A DNA stretch of 64,000 nucleotides. Source: Psychrosphaera haliotis (GTDB taxonomy: Bacteria; Pseudomonadota; Gammaproteobacteria; Enterobacterales; Alteromonadaceae). Where the stretch lies: contig NZ_WOCD01000001.1 in assembly GCF_009728465.1 (NCBI RefSeq), positions 124,001 to 188,000 of the forward strand. The letters are read 5' to 3'. The position numbers and the translations under genes are program-made. Of this stretch, positions 1-11,886 are shown piece by piece (the stretch's first letter is position 1; each line of letters begins with the position of its first letter). The notes under the pieces were generated by a model. That model ran no database searches and was not told where the DNA came from. It saw only the letters and a program-made list of their open reading frames with translations.

Positions 1-222
1 CCAAATGGACAGATTGCAGAATACGAATTAATTTACATTGCTAGTTACCAAGTATTATTACCAAACAAAAAGCCTCAACGCTATACAGTTGAGTTAAGTA
101 GAGAGTTTCAAGATGATCCAAATAATGCATTGGCTAAAGATAGAGAACGAGCTCTGATACTTTCAGAACTAAGAGTTATTGCCAGTGATCGTATATTGTC
201 TCAGCTTATAATGATTAAGTAA
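1..222 (+). CDS. lptE: LPS-assembly lipoprotein LptE, C-terminal fragment
   Basis: An open frame enters from the window edge and ends with TAA at 220-222. The last 73 residues include SREFQDDPNNALAKDRERAL and end ASDRILSQLIMIK. This matches the C-terminal region of LptE, the outer-membrane lipoprotein that plugs the LptD barrel and helps insert lipopolysaccharide. The position directly upstream of holA and nadD is the usual leuS-lptE-holA-nadD order. The lipobox and N-terminal half lie outside the window. The family call rests on the DDP-x-x-ALAK-x-RE signature plus gene order. Confidence 0.85.
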   Translation, partial: PNGQIAEYELIYIASYQVLLPNKKPQRYTVELSREFQDDPNNALAKDRERALILSELRVIASDRILSQLIMIK

Positions 223-232
223 GGGTTGCGCC

Positions 233-1285
233 TTGAAGATATATGCAAATCAATTACCTCAAGAGTTAAAAAAAGGTCTAGCTAGTTGCTATCTAATTTT
301 TGGAGACGAACCTTTCCAAACAAATGAGGCTAGAGATTTAATCAAGTCAAAAGCCAAACACCTCGGTTTTGAAGAGTTTATTCGCCTCGCTGATGATGAC
401 CAATTTGAATGGGATGATCTAATTGAACACACTCAATCAATGTCACTATTCTCAAGTACTAAATTAATTGAGCTTGAACTTACATCAAACAAAATCGGAA
501 AAATTGGATCGGATACTTTAAAGCGAGTATCTGAAAGTCTAGGTGACGATACCGTATTAGTTATTTTTGGCTCAAAGTTAGAGGCTGCACAAACAAAATC
601 AGCCTGGTTTAAGTCACTTTCTAGTGTTGGTTGTTATATTCCAATTTATGAAATAGAAGGCCCGCATTTGCAGCGTTGGTTACAACAACAATTGACGGTT
701 AAAGGTTTAAACTTAACACCTGATGCTCAGTCTTTTTTGTTGGCCTTTACTGCAGGAAACCTGTTAGCCTGCTCCCAGGAGTTAGATAAACTAAAGTTAT
801 CTCATCCTAACTCACCAACGTTAACGCATGAAATATTAGAGCAACAGGTATCCGATCAATCGAGATTTACGGTATTTCAGCTTACCGATGCACTTTGGGG
901 TAATAAACCAGAGCAGTGTTTATCCATTTTAGGTCGACTCAAGCTAGAAGACTTTGAGCCTAATATTATCTTATGGTCTTTGGCCAAGGATTTGAATTTA
1001 ATAGCTAAATTACAAAATGCGAAAATATTTTCAGAAAGCACTCAAGAGATTTTTGACTCCGCAAGAGTTTGGAAAAACAAACAAAACACTTACTTAAATG
1101 TTGCTCAAAGACTAAACCCTACTTTAGTTAAGCAGGCGCTAAGCCAGTTATCTGATATCGATAAAGCGTTAAAGTTTTACGCTATTAACTGCCCTTATAC
1201 GTTGTTTGCGCATATCTGCTTGCTGTTAAATGGCTATGAAACACTAAGCTCGTTTGAAATGCCGTTTAATAATGAAATTGCATAA
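233..1285 (+). CDS. holA: DNA polymerase III subunit delta
   Basis: HolA opens the beta sliding clamp as part of the clamp-loader complex. The 350-residue product has the family's N-terminal start (KIYANQLPQELKKGL) followed by the degenerate AAA+ beginning YLIFGDEPF, and is close to the E. coli length of 343. The start is TTG at 233. It lies 10 bp after the lptE stop and keeps the conserved N-terminus, and no in-frame ATG fits as well. The next gene, nadD, begins 3 bp after the stop, so lptE-holA-nadD form a tight operon. Confidence 0.93.
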   Translation: MKIYANQLPQELKKGLASCYLIFGDEPFQTNEARDLIKSKAKHLGFEEFIRLADDDQFEWDDLIEHTQSMSLFSSTKLIELELTSNKIGKIGSDTLKRVSESLGDDTVLVIFGSKLEAAQTKSAWFKSLSSVGCYIPIYEIEGPHLQRWLQQQLTVKGLNLTPDAQSFLLAFTAGNLLACSQELDKLKLSHPNSPTLTHEILEQQVSDQSRFTVFQLTDALWGNKPEQCLSILGRLKLEDFEPNIILWSLAKDLNLIAKLQNAKIFSESTQEIFDSARVWKNKQNTYLNVAQRLNPTLVKQALSQLSDIDKALKFYAINCPYTLFAHICLLLNGYETLSSFEMPFNNEIA

Positions 1286-1287
1286 CA

Positions 1288-1910
1288 ATGGTACTTTTAG
1301 ATAAACCCTTAGTTCTTTTATACGGAGGAACGTTCAACCCCATTCACTTTGGTCATATTAAGCCTGTAATCAGCCTTAAAAAAGCATACCTGTAACAGAA
1401 CTCCTTTACATTCCTTGCCATATTCCGCCTCATAAAAAGGCGCCTAAGCTAAGTGCTAAACAAAGATTGAATATGACTGTAGATGCTATCAGAGAGACGA
1501 ACTTCCCTTTCCCAGTAAAAGTGAGTGACTTTGAGTTGGGAAGCTCAGAGCCATCTTATTCATTAAAAACAATCCTACACTTTAAAACTGTATATCCCGA
1601 TAATGACCTTGGTTTTTTAATGGGGCTTGACTCGTTATTGAGCTTTACTCAATGGTATAAGTGGCAGGAAATATTAGAAAATTGTTACTTAGTTGTCATG
1701 ACTAGGCCTGGATTCAATTTGAACGATTCAAACTTGGCACCAGAAATTACCGAGCAAATAGGTCGTCGAGTATTTACTATCAGTTGTGAAGATGTACCAG
1801 TGTCATCAACTATGATTAGAGAAGTGATTAATGGAAAAGCACCTATTGAAACTATTGAAGCGTTTTTGCCTGAGTCTACAAAACGCTATGTTTTAGAGTG
1901 CTCTGAATAG
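1288..1910 (+). pseudogene. nadD: nicotinate-nucleotide adenylyltransferase NadD, frame broken by one nucleotide
   Basis: NadD adenylates nicotinate mononucleotide in NAD synthesis and is usually essential. Translation from ATG 1288 gives the nucleotidyltransferase start LLYGGTFNPIHFGHIKPV, then KKAYL and a stop at 1393-1395. The -1 frame continues as IPVTELLYIPCHIPPHKK through SYSLKTI and the ISSTxIR-type motif (VSSTMIREVI) to 1910. The break lies in the six-A run at 1378-1383. A seventh A gives LKKSIPVTELL and a 207-residue protein, with 16 residues between KPV and the CHIPPHK segment, exactly as in E. coli. An indel error, a recent mutation or -1 recoding on the A run are all possible. The downstream part has an internal ATG at 1467 but lacks the substrate-binding GGTFNPIHFGH motif. 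Confidence 0.88.
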
Positions 1911-2064
1911 TCCAAAACGTTGCCTCTTATACTTCACAAAGCTTACAAAAAGAACAATGACTAACAAGATCAAAATCTTAGGCAGATCGATTAGTTAGTT
2001 AAATTATTAATTGGTCTTGGGGCTTTCAGTTATTGTTTATTCGTTTAATGATTTTGGATACGAG

Positions 2065-2358
2065 CTATGACCAGTGACTAATTTGTTCAACTTTACCATT
2101 CACAATCTGTATCTCCCCTTTTTTAGCGCTTAAGCCATCAGCACTGTAATTTAAGTCAAACATAACTGTAAATTTTAAGCCTGTTTTAACTGAAACACTC
2201 CAATCTGACATGGCGATAGACAACAATTGCAAATGATGCGTTTTACAATATTGCGTTCCAACAACTCTTGCTCGTTCAGCAATTTTTCTGCTCTGCCAAA
2301 ACAAAGCAAAAACACCAGCCACCAGCATTAACAACCAAACAGTTTGTAAATCAAACAC
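2065..2358 (-). CDS. DUF3301 family small membrane protein
   Basis: This small protein of about 97 residues has one N-terminal membrane segment (VWLLMLVAGVFALFWQS), then a basic helix with SRKIAERARVVGTQYCKTH and a beta-rich tail ending GEIQIVNGKVEQISHWS. That layout is the DUF3301 family, whose function is unknown. I prefer GTG at 2358 as start because GGAG sits about 6 bases upstream. A TTG at 2370 is in frame but lies inside the T run of the serS terminator. The gene follows serS and may have its own expression. Confidence 0.7.
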   Translation of the reverse strand: MFDLQTVWLLMLVAGVFALFWQSRKIAERARVVGTQYCKTHHLQLLSIAMSDWSVSVKTGLKFTVMFDLNYSADGLSAKKGEIQIVNGKVEQISHWS

Positions 2359-2370
2359 CTTAATCTCCAA

Positions 2371-2402
2371 TAAAAAAGCGTGATTACAGTAACCACGCTT
2401 CT
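2371..2402 (-). terminator. rho-independent terminator of serS
   Basis: On the minus strand a stem with arms AAGCGTG and CACGCTT is followed by six T residues. It lies 33-64 bp past the serS stop and just before the DUF3301 gene. Confidence 0.8.
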
Positions 2403-2434
2403 TCTAAACATATTAATAAACTAAAGCAGGCTTA

Positions 2435-3757
<1,323 letters not shown>

Positions 3758-3791
3758 TTACCTATTTATAAATTCTAATATTCAAATTCGT

Positions 3792-4166
3792 TTATTTTGA
3801 CGCGACTATCTGCATACCTATCCACGCGGCTGCAATACATACAAAAACATTAAGCATTATATTGAGCACAGCCTTTTGCCAAAAGCCTTGTTGCAACAAT
3901 AATAATGTATCTAGTGAAAACGTTGAGAACGTTGTAAAAGCACCAAATAAGCCGATACTCAAAAATGAGCGCCAAGCAATATCCGAAACTATACCATGTT
4001 CTAAAAGGCTAAATAAGAGCCCCATAAAAAATGATCCAATCACATTCACAACTAATGTGCCGTACGGAAAACCTTTCCCTAGCCAACCCATTACAAGTCC
4101 GTTTATACCGAAGCGCATTGACGCGCCAATTGCTCCACCAATGGCAACAAAAACAATATTATGCAT
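3792..4166 (-). CDS. crcB: fluoride efflux channel CrcB (Fluc)
   Basis: CrcB forms a dual-topology dimeric fluoride channel in the inner membrane. The 124-residue protein has four hydrophobic segments and the family signatures [14 protein letters not shown] near the N-terminus, [16 protein letters not shown] in the second helix and [16 protein letters not shown] in the third, which carries the pore phenylalanines and the Na+-site region. The start at 4166 lies 3 bp from the rarA stop, so the two are probably co-transcribed. I see no fluoride riboswitch in this short gap. Confidence 0.95.
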   Translation of the reverse strand: MHNIVFVAIGGAIGASMRFGINGLVMGWLGKGFPYGTLVVNVIGSFFMGLLFSLLEHGIVSDIAWRSFLSIGLFGAFTTFSTFSLDTLLLLQQGFWQKAVLNIMLNVFVCIAAAWIGMQIVASK

Positions 4167-4169
4167 ACA

Positions 4170-5538
4170 CTAATCAAACTCCCTCTTATTGTTAGATGCA
4201 GCATCTAGAGACTTCAAATAATCTAGTTTCTCAGATATTTTTTGTTCTAAACCACGATTAGTCGGTTGATATAGTTCTACGCCGGCTAATTCCTCCGGTA
4301 AATACGTCTCACCCGCAGCATATGCATTGTCTTCATCATGTGCATATCGGTAGCTATCCCCTTTGCCCATATTCTTCATTAAATCAGTAGGCGCATTCAC
4401 CAAATGATTTGGCACGGCAACATTACCTGACTCTTTGGCTAGTGCTTTGGCCGCTTTAAACGCGACGTAGGTTGCATTGCTTTTAGCGGCTGTCGCCATA
4501 AATATGGCTGCCTGCGCGATGGCGCGTTCACCTTCTGCAGGGCCAACACGATGATATACATCCCAGGCATTAAGTCCTATTTGCAATGCTCTAGGGTCTG
4601 CATTACCAATATCTTCTGACGCGATGGCAAGTAAACGTCTGGCAACATATAGTGGATCTCCTCCACCAGCTAATATTCTAGCATACCAATACAAAGCACC
4701 ATCTGGGTTAGAACCGCGAAACCGACTTATGAAAGGCACTTATTAAATCGTAAAAATGATCGCCGCCCTTATCAAACGTCGCCATTTGGTTACCAGTAGC
4801 TTGCTCAATAATTTCTGCTGTAATGACACCATCATTTTCAACAAGGTCCGCTGATATTTCCAAGAAATTTAACAGTCTTCGGCCATCACCGCTGCACAAG
4901 TTAATAAGCAACTTTCTATTTTCTGGAGTGACGTGAAGGTTTAGCTTTCCTAAACCCTTATCCTTATCTTTTAAAGCTCTATCAATTAACAACTGTAAGT
5001 CGTCTTCTTCGATATGCTTTAATACATAGACTCTCGCTCTAGACAAAATGGCGTTGTTAAGTTCAAACGAAGGGTTTTCAGTTGTGGCACCAATAAAAGT
5101 AACGGTACCATCTTCAATATAAGGTAAAAACGCATCTTGCTGACTTTTATTAAAGCGATGAACTTCATCAACAAACAGGACAGTTTTTTTACCACTTTGC
5201 TGGCGCCTGTGCTCAGCGCGCTCAATGGTCATCCGGATATCTTTAACACCAGCACTGATTGCAGACAGTTTTTCTACATCGGCGTTGGCCGCTTTAGCAA
5301 TTATCTCTGCTAGTGTCGTTTTGCCAGTACCTGGAGGTCCCCACAAAATCATTGAGTGGCAATGACCTGCTTCAACCATTTTCCAAATGGCTTTACCCTC
5401 AGAGACTAAATGGCGTTGCCCTACATATTCTGTCAAATTGGTTGGACGTAACCGCGACGCTAAAGGACCATGATTTTGGTTCATTTCAACGCCGTTGTCG
5501 GTGTCCATGTCAAAGCCTAGTGAATTTTGTCCGCTCAC
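4170..5538 (-). pseudogene. rarA: replication-associated recombination protein A (RarA/MgsA), frame broken by one nucleotide
   Basis: RarA is an AAA+ ATPase related to clamp loaders that acts at stalled replication forks. The upstream part has Walker A (GPPGTGKTTLAE), Walker B (VLFVDEVHRF) and sensor 1 (GATTENPSF), and ends [16 protein letters not shown]. The downstream part continues in the +1 frame with [20 protein letters not shown] through [13 protein letters not shown] and the C-terminal [13 protein letters not shown]. Removing one base from the AAA at 4719-4721 (TTT on the coding strand) gives [15 protein letters not shown] and a 455-residue protein (E. coli 447). The extra base follows a GTT codon, as in hrpA and the hydroxyisobutyryl-CoA hydrolase gene. 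Confidence 0.9.
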
Positions 5539-5591
5539 AACGTTACCTTCTAATAAGGGTACTGATTTTAAGTAAAGTGACTAACCTAAGT

Positions 5592-6278
5592 TTAATATGA
5601 AACATTACCGTCAATAACCTCAGCTTTTGAACGTTGATCATCAACATCAATGCCCGCTGGCATCTCAAATTCAAACATGTCTGCCTGCGGATTAAATTTT
5701 GATTGTTCACTCAAAGTATATTCACTCACTTGCTGACTTCGGCTTGTAATGACTATTTTCTCTAAATCATTATCGATAATTGTAAGCGTAAGCTTGATAA
5801 CTTGTGCCTGTGATAAATCTACCGGCGTTATCACGTAAATATTGTTTTCTTTGCTAATGCTGAACTGCTTCCAAATTGAAGGGTCTTTAGAAACTAATAA
5901 TGCAAAAGGTGTTTGTGTTACGGCTTGTTGAACGTCAAATATACTAACTTGCTCAACAAAAGGGTTATACCACCACACATATTGTCCGTTAGATATAAGC
6001 AGTTCTTCTTCTGGTGCGGTTACTTCCCAAATGAACTTTCCTGGCTGTTTAAAGACTAATTTACCATCGGCTTGATGGATAATATTTGCCTCAATGTCCG
6101 TAACGACTTGCTTAAAGTTTGCTTGATAACCATCAAACACGTTTAATTTATTTTGTAGCTCTAATGATGCAGCTGAAACTTTATTTACAGCTTGGGTCGT
6201 ATCGTTGGTATTTGCGTATACCGCATTACCAAAACTCATGGCCACAATCATTGTTGCCGCCCCGATTAGTCTAATCAT
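5592..6278 (-). CDS. lolA: outer-membrane lipoprotein carrier protein LolA
   Basis: LolA carries lipoproteins through the periplasm from the LolCDE exporter to LolB. The 228-residue precursor has a signal peptide ending near NAVYA, then the beta-rich carrier domain with FDGYQANFKQVV, QADGKLVFKQPGKFIWEVTAP and NGQYVWWYNPFVEQV, all typical of LolA. Its start touches the ftsK stop (6279), giving a tight ftsK-lolA pair. LolB, its partner, is at 60378. Confidence 0.95.
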   Translation of the reverse strand: MIRLIGAATMIVAMSFGNAVYANTNDTTQAVNKVSAASLELQNKLNVFDGYQANFKQVVTDIEANIIHQADGKLVFKQPGKFIWEVTAPEEELLISNGQYVWWYNPFVEQVSIFDVQQAVTQTPFALLVSKDPSIWKQFSISKENNIYVITPVDLSQAQVIKLTLTIIDNDLEKIVITSRSQQVSEYTLSEQSKFNPQADMFEFEMPAGIDVDDQRSKAEVIDGNVSY

Positions 6279-9098
6279 TTATAGTAATTCCTGTTGGTCT
6301 TCGCCTTTCACTGGCGGTGGCGCTAATACTTCACGAGTACCATTATTGGCTGCTCGACTGACAATGCCCATTGATTCCATTTGCTCTACAATTCGTGCAG
6401 AGCGGTTATAGCCAATTCTTAACTTTCTTTGAATACTAGAAATAGATACCTTGCGAGTTTCGGTAACAAAAGCAACGGCTTCATCAAATACAGGATCCGC
6501 TTCTTCACCTTCAGCCATTTCAGCCGCTTCGCCTGGCAACATGTTCTCGTCTGTCATCTCGCCTTCTAGTATTTCTTTTATATAGTTTGGTTTTGCTTTT
6601 GATTTCCAGTCATTAACAACGGCGTGAACCTCATGATCATCCACAAATGCTCCGTGTACCCTTGTTGGAACTCCTGAACCTGGCGGTAAGTACAACATGT
6701 CACCCATACCTAAAAGATTCTCGGCGCCTTGCTGATCCAGAATAGTACGAGAGTCAATTTTCGAAGATACTTGGAACGCCATTCTTGTTGGTATATTCGC
6801 CTTTATAAGACCCGTAATAACATCTACTGATGGTCTTTGTGTCGCCAATACTAAATGAATTCCAGCCGCCCTCGCCTTTTGCGCGATTCTCGCAATTAAC
6901 TCTTCTACTTTTTTGCCAACAATCATCATCATGTCAGCAAACTCATCAATCACTACAACGATGGCTGGTAATCTATCTAGTTCCGGAGGCATCTCAAGCA
7001 TGTTGTCCGTGCTGCGCCACAATGGATCTCTAATTGGCTTACCATCTTGTCTAGCTTGATCTATTTTTGCGTTATAGCCTTTAAGGTTTCTTACCCCTAA
7101 CGACGACATTAGTTTGTATCGACGTTCCATTTCGCCTACACACCATCTCAATGCATTAGCGGCTTCTTTCATATCAGTAACAACTTCTGATAATAAGTGT
7201 GGGATTCCTTCGTAGACAGAAAGTTCCAGCATTTTTGGATCTATCATGATTAAACGAACTTCTTCCGGCGTTGATTTATAAAGCAAACTTAAAATCATAG
7301 TGTTCACACCAACAGACTTACCTGAGCCGGTTGTACCTGCTACTAACAAGTGAGGCATTTTTGCTAAATCAACAACAACTGCCTTGCCACCAATGTCTTT
7401 TCCAAGAACCATAGTTAATGGTGAAGACGCCTTATCAAATACATCACTGCTCATTACCTCAGACAGCCTAACTATCTGACGATGCTTATTTGGTATCTCT
7501 AAACCGATATATGACTTACCAGGAATAACTTCAACTACTCGCACGCTCATTGCCGATAAAGAACGAGCTAAATCTTTTGAAAGACCTGAAATTTTGCTCA
7601 CCTTAATGCCTGGCGCTAAATCAAGTTCAAATCTTGTAATAACAGGGCCAGGATAAACACCTACAACTTCTGCTTGTATGTTGAAGTCCAATAATTTTGC
7701 TTCAACAAGCCTCGACACAGCTTCAAGCTCTTCTTGTGAAACTGGGTTTTCCACTTTGTCTGGGCGGTCTAATAATTCCAGCGAAGGCAAAGTAATTGGT
7801 GGTTTCTCTTCTTGAGGCGGTGGAACTATAACACCAGCAGTTTGTTGTGATGCATTCGTATCACGTACTGGCGTATCATTATGTGTCTGCATACCTTCTA
7901 GTGCGCCCAATATATCGTCATCAGACAAGTCATCATCAATAGAGCTATAGCTCATTGGTGTGTCGATACCTTCAATATCAGAGCTTTCAATATCATCATC
8001 TGCTTTGCTTGCTGACATAGGCTCATCACCAAATTCAAAAGGCATATCATCATCAAATGAAACGTCCTTTCGCTTATCGTCGGTGTTATCTGTTGATTCT
8101 TGTGCAGGCTTAGGTGATTTATCAAACACCTTCTTTAACATGTTAGGTATTGATTTGGAGGTGGATGATAGTGTTGATTCAGGCACTGCCTCACTTTGTT
8201 GAGATGTAGACTCCGCTCTCGAATTTGATGCTGTCGATAAATTTGGCTGAGAGTCTTGTTTCGAACTCTTTTGCACTGCGGTTTGGTGCTCTTCTAAGTG
8301 CTCATTGGCAGAGTCTGCTGCTGAGAAGAAATTAGCTAATAAAGAGTCATCACGTTTTTTGTCTAACGGATCTGCTTTAGTGGCAGTGGTAGCACCATCA
8401 ATCTGATTATTATCTGAATTTGTAGACACTTTAGAGTGCGGCTCTGCAGAGTCATTGTTTGTTCTTGTGTTTGCTGCTTGGTCTGTTAAACCCAACATGG
8501 ACTTAGCAAGTGCCAGCGCTTTTTCACCGCCTAACCAACTATATTTGCCAATTCCGTCGATAACTTGAAGCCACGAAATGCCAGTCATTAGCGTAAAGCC
8601 GACCATTACGGCAACTAAAAACAGTAATGTTGCCCCAGTGAAGCCAAGTAATGGAGAAAGTAAGAATGAAATTACATCGCCAATAATACCGCCTGATGAG
8701 TAGTAATACACATCGTCAAAATTCATGCTACAGATGGCTGAAAAACCAACAATAAACAGTACAAAGCCAATTAGCCTTAAACCTAACGCTAAATAGTCAA
8801 CTTCCACTAAGTCGTGAAACTTACGGAAAAATAACCAGCCTATCACCGACAAAATTACCGGCACAAAAAACGCTAACCAACCAAAGGTAAACAGCAAAAT
8901 GTCTGAAAGCCACGCACCAAATGCGCCACCAGCGTTTTTAATAAATTCGTAATTACCGGTTTTTGTCCAACTTGGGTCAGCCGGATCATAGGAAAACAAG
9001 GTAATTAAAATATAGATGGAAATTGCACCCATCACGATAAGGCCAACTTCTAAAAGGCGTTGAAATCCATTCAAAAAAGACGGTTGTTGGTCAGTCAA
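6279..9098 (-). CDS. ftsK: DNA translocase FtsK
   Basis: FtsK couples septum formation to chromosome dimer resolution by pumping DNA toward the XerCD/dif site. The 939-residue protein has an N-terminal block of hydrophobic segments (about residues 17-180). A low-complexity acidic linker rich in Ser, Asp and Gln (about 210-430) follows. The motor has Walker A ([13 protein letters not shown]) and Walker B ([14 protein letters not shown]). A C-terminal winged-helix gamma domain ([20 protein letters not shown]) would read KOPS sites. The start is TTG at 9098 with a GGAG about 10 bases upstream. The linker is shorter than in E. coli (1329 residues), as in many other gammaproteobacteria. Confidence 0.96.
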   Translation of the reverse strand: MTDQQPSFLNGFQRLLEVGLIVMGAISIYILITLFSYDPADPSWTKTGNYEFIKNAGGAFGAWLSDILLFTFGWLAFFVPVILSVIGWLFFRKFHDLVEVDYLALGLRLIGFVLFIVGFSAICSMNFDDVYYYSSGGIIGDVISFLLSPLLGFTGATLLFLVAVMVGFTLMTGISWLQVIDGIGKYSWLGGEKALALAKSMLGLTDQAANTRTNNDSAEPHSKVSTNSDNNQIDGATTATKADPLDKKRDDSLLANFFSAADSANEHLEEHQTAVQKSSKQDSQPNLSTASNSRAESTSQQSEAVPESTLSSTSKSIPNMLKKVFDKSPKPAQESTDNTDDKRKDVSFDDDMPFEFGDEPMSASKADDDIESSDIEGIDTPMSYSSIDDDLSDDDILGALEGMQTHNDTPVRDTNASQQTAGVIVPPPQEEKPPITLPSLELLDRPDKVENPVSQEELEAVSRLVEAKLLDFNIQAEVVGVYPGPVITRFELDLAPGIKVSKISGLSKDLARSLSAMSVRVVEVIPGKSYIGLEIPNKHRQIVRLSEVMSSDVFDKASSPLTMVLGKDIGGKAVVVDLAKMPHLLVAGTTGSGKSVGVNTMILSLLYKSTPEEVRLIMIDPKMLELSVYEGIPHLLSEVVTDMKEAANALRWCVGEMERRYKLMSSLGVRNLKGYNAKIDQARQDGKPIRDPLWRSTDNMLEMPPELDRLPAIVVVIDEFADMMMIVGKKVEELIARIAQKARAAGIHLVLATQRPSVDVITGLIKANIPTRMAFQVSSKIDSRTILDQQGAENLLGMGDMLYLPPGSGVPTRVHGAFVDDHEVHAVVNDWKSKAKPNYIKEILEGEMTDENMLPGEAAEMAEGEEADPVFDEAVAFVTETRKVSISSIQRKLRIGYNRSARIVEQMESMGIVSRAANNGTREVLAPPPVKGEDQQELL

Positions 9099-9221
9099 AA
9101 CTTACTTCTCCAGGCTCTTTGTTATTATTGAAAAGTGTTATTGATAAGAGCCTGTCTAATCTATCAAATTATTCACACTTTTTCATCGCGTTTTTATTCT
9201 AAAAAGTGTTATTTTTCATTG

Positions 9222-9682
9222 TTAAATATATATAGGCATTGGCCTGTTTGCCTTTACTTCTTCCATTACCACATAGGTTCTAGAAGCGCTTACGCTTGGC
9301 AATTTTAATAACGTATCACCGAGTAATTTACGATACGAAGACATATTTTTTACTCTGGTCTTTAACAGGTAATCAAAACTGCCTGACACTAAGTGACATT
9401 CTAATATTTCGTCGAAGGTTTCTACCGCTTTAGAAAAGTCGCTAAACACGTCTTGTGCGGTTTTTTCTAAAGTAATTTCCACAAACACAAGCATGTTGGC
9501 ACCAACAGCCTCAGCATTAACAACCGCTTGATAACCTTCAATGACGCCCTTCTTCTCTAATCTTCTTACTCTTTCTAAACAAGGGGTTGGACTGAGTCCA
9601 ATCTTTTTGCTCAAGTCTATATTGGATATTCGACCATTTTTTGAAGTTCGACTAATATCTTCTTATCTATTCTATCCAGCAT
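9222..9682 (-). pseudogene. lrp: leucine-responsive regulator Lrp, frame broken by one nucleotide
   Basis: Lrp/AsnC proteins are feast-famine regulators with an N-terminal helix-turn-helix and a C-terminal ligand-binding domain. From ATG 9682 the frame reads MLDRIDKKILVELQK and is then lost. The other frame supplies GRISNIDLSKKIGLSPTPCL and the rest through FDYLLKTRVKNMSSYRKLLG to 9222. One more A in the six-A run (T at 9637-9642 on plus) restores a 153-residue Lrp. Without it, an internal start would give 130 residues lacking the first helix of the DNA-binding domain. It is divergent from ald, a typical Lrp target. Confidence 0.88.
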
Positions 9683-9767
9683 TTAAATATCTCGGCAGCA
9701 CAATGTGTGACAGAATAATATCCTGTATTTAGTGAAATTACAGTCATTAATTTTGATATTACATCCA

Positions 9768-9773
9768 TATAAT
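9768..9773 (+). promoter_or_regulatory. probable -10 box of the ald promoter
   Basis: A perfect TATAAT lies 52 bp before the ald start in the lrp-ald intergenic region. No good -35 hexamer lies at the proper distance, which would fit a promoter needing an activator such as Lrp. That link is inference. Confidence 0.4.
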
Positions 9774-9824
9774 GTCGCCAAATTTTGATAGACAAACTAT
9801 CTACTAATAGAAAAGGTAAATAAG

Positions 9825-10955
9825 ATGATTGTTGGTGTTCCTAAAGAGATTAAAAATCACGAGTACCGTGTAGGTTTGACTCCAGCGGCTGCAAAAGAGT
9901 TTGTTGCCCATGGACATAGAGTAATTATTGAAACAAACGCTGGCGCGTCAATTGGCTTTTATAACGAAGACTATATTAACGCCGGTGCTGAAATCATTAA
10001 TACAGCAGAAGAGATTTTTGCGACTGCTGACATGATTGTAAAAGTAAAAGAGCCACAACCAAACGAGTGTAAAATGCTTCGTGAAGGTCAAACTCTTTAT
10101 ACTTACCTTCATCTTGCTCCAGACCCAACGCAAACTGAACTATTAGTAGCTTCTGGCGCTACGTGTATTGCCTACGAAACGGTTACTGATAATGCAGGCG
10201 GTTTACCTTTACTAGCTCCTATGAGTGAAGTTGCTGGACGTATGTCTATTCAAGCTGGTGCGCATCATTTAGAAAAAGCACAAGGCGGTAGCGGCACATT
10301 ATTAGGTGGTGTACCTGGTGTAGCTCCAGCAAAAGTAGTTGTTGTTGGTGGTGGAGTTGTTGGTACAAACGCAGCTAAAATGGCTGTTGGTATGGGAGCT
10401 GACGTAACTATTCTTGATCGTTCATTACCTCGCCTTCGTCAATTAGACGATATTTTCCGTGGTACCGTTAAAACAGTATATTCTACTGTTGATGCTTTGG
10501 ACGATTACACAGCAAAAGCTGACTTAGTTGTTGGCGCTGTATTAATTCCAGGTGCAGCAGCACCTAAGTTAATTACAAAAGCTCATATTAAAAACATGAA
10601 GCCAGGATCTGTTTTGGTTGACGTTGCAATTGACCAAGGCGGCTGTTTTGAAACTTCAAAAGCGACGACACACCAAGACCCAACTTATGTGATTGACGAT
10701 GTTGTTCACTATTGTGTTGCAAACATGCCTGGTGGTGTAGCACGTACATCTACGATTGCTCTAAACAACGCTACTTTACCTTTTGGTTTAGCTCTGGCTA
10801 ATAAAGGCCCAGCTAAAGCAATGTTAGATGATAAAAATCTACTAGCTGGCTTGAACGTTCATAAAGGCAAAGTGACTTATAAAGCCGTTGTTGATGCATT
10901 AGGCGAAGAACTAAATTTAGAGTACATGGACGCGACAGCTGCGCTTGCAATGTAA
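9825..10955 (+). CDS. ald: alanine dehydrogenase
   Basis: Ald catalyses NAD-dependent interconversion of L-alanine with pyruvate and ammonia. The 376-residue protein begins [20 protein letters not shown] and has the substrate-site lysine and histidine regions MIVKVKEPQ and [10 protein letters not shown]. Its Rossmann fold carries [19 protein letters not shown], and the C-terminal part has [19 protein letters not shown]. Length agrees with the family (about 370). The lrp gene is divergent and 142 bp away, an arrangement in which Lrp often controls ald. A terminator follows the stop. Confidence 0.97.
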   Translation: MIVGVPKEIKNHEYRVGLTPAAAKEFVAHGHRVIIETNAGASIGFYNEDYINAGAEIINTAEEIFATADMIVKVKEPQPNECKMLREGQTLYTYLHLAPDPTQTELLVASGATCIAYETVTDNAGGLPLLAPMSEVAGRMSIQAGAHHLEKAQGGSGTLLGGVPGVAPAKVVVVGGGVVGTNAAKMAVGMGADVTILDRSLPRLRQLDDIFRGTVKTVYSTVDALDDYTAKADLVVGAVLIPGAAAPKLITKAHIKNMKPGSVLVDVAIDQGGCFETSKATTHQDPTYVIDDVVHYCVANMPGGVARTSTIALNNATLPFGLALANKGPAKAMLDDKNLLAGLNVHKGKVTYKAVVDALGEELNLEYMDATAALAM

Positions 10956-10980
10956 CGTTTAGTTTAATTAGTTTTTAGAG

Positions 10981-11003
10981 AAGCCAGCTTATGCTGGCTT
11001 TTT
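10981..11003 (+). terminator. rho-independent terminator of ald
   Basis: Stem AAGCCAGC / GCTGGCTT with a TTAT loop followed by T residues, 26 bp after the ald stop. Confidence 0.85.
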
Positions 11004-11079
11004 TATTGCCTTTTGGGTTCGTTTGGTACTAGCTCTCACTATCGGAAAGGTTATCTAACCATTTAATATAACTAAGCAG

Positions 11080-11886
11080 TTAACGAATATACTCTTCAGG
11101 ATCGAGGATTTGGTATTTTTTCTTAAGACCTTCAACAAAGCTTTTGTTATTTTTTAAAAACTCATTGAACTGTGCAATCACCCTTGGGTGTTGTCTGGTC
11201 GATAAATGATAGGAATAAATTTCATATTTGAAGTTTTTATTAATGGTTACTTTAGGTTTATTTAACTTTCTTAAATAATGGTTAACTACATTTGGCTCAA
11301 GGTTCACAGCATCAAGTTGTCCCCTAACCAATTGCTGAAGCAACATTAACGTAGAAGAGGTTTCGTAGAGCTTAACTGAATTATTGCTAATATGGTCAAT
11401 CCACAATGTCGGAAAAAAGCCCAGTAACGTTCCTAAAACTTTAATATCTTGGGTATCATCAACACTTGGGTCTACTGTTATTGTGCCCGCCACTAAATCA
11501 AGCACAGTATCACTATAGGTTAATTTATCTTTAGCTAACTTATTGATGTCTTCAGATTCATTCCATCTGGAATTATCTGGGAATTTTAAATCGATGTCTT
11601 TTTCAAATAACCACATGCCAAAGCGTTTAACAGGCATAGGGTAATATATAAATTTATAGTTGTTTTGTGATGCAAACTCATCTAGAAGCTCAGTGGCAAA
11701 GGTTGGTGAGCCAGTAAAAAAATCGAACAAAGGGAAATAGGCAACATCTTCAACACCAACAACAAGCTCTAACTCGTTGTTAGCATCCGCGTTATTTTTT
11801 GACGATGAATATAAAGCTTCACTTACCTGTGCGGTGGACAAGCAACTGAATATTAAGAGACTAACAAGGGCAGTTTTTTTTAACAT
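11080..11886 (-). CDS. periplasmic solute-binding-like protein (SBP_bac_3 type), orphan
   Basis: The 268-residue product from ATG 11886 has an N-terminal signal peptide (LVSLLIFSCLSTAQVSEA). The mature part resembles family 3 solute-binding proteins: ELELVVGVEDVAYFPLFDFF near the start, ATELLDEFASQNNYKFIYYP, and a late MLLQQLVRGQLDAVNLEP segment. No permease or ATPase gene lies nearby, so it may serve a distant transporter or be a sensor-like binding protein, as is common in Alteromonadales. The ligand cannot be named. The frame carries an A8 run right after the start codon and is nonetheless intact. Confidence 0.65.
   Translation of the reverse strand: MLKKTALVSLLIFSCLSTAQVSEALYSSSKNNADANNELELVVGVEDVAYFPLFDFFTGSPTFATELLDEFASQNNYKFIYYPMPVKRFGMWLFEKDIDLKFPDNSRWNESEDINKLAKDKLTYSDTVLDLVAGTITVDPSVDDTQDIKVLGTLLGFFPTLWIDHISNNSVKLYETSSTLMLLQQLVRGQLDAVNLEPNVVNHYLRKLNKPKVTINKNFKYEIYSYHLSTRQHPRVIAQFNEFLKNNKSFVEGLKKKYQILDPEEYIR

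Noticed and set aside
1911..2064. A small gene downstream of nadD
   Set aside because: No frame with a ribosome-binding site or recognisable motif; the usual rsfS gene is not here.
11875..11885. Long A runs as obligatory shift sites
   Set aside because: The A8 run after the start of the binding-protein gene is read in normal frame, so run length alone does not force a shift.
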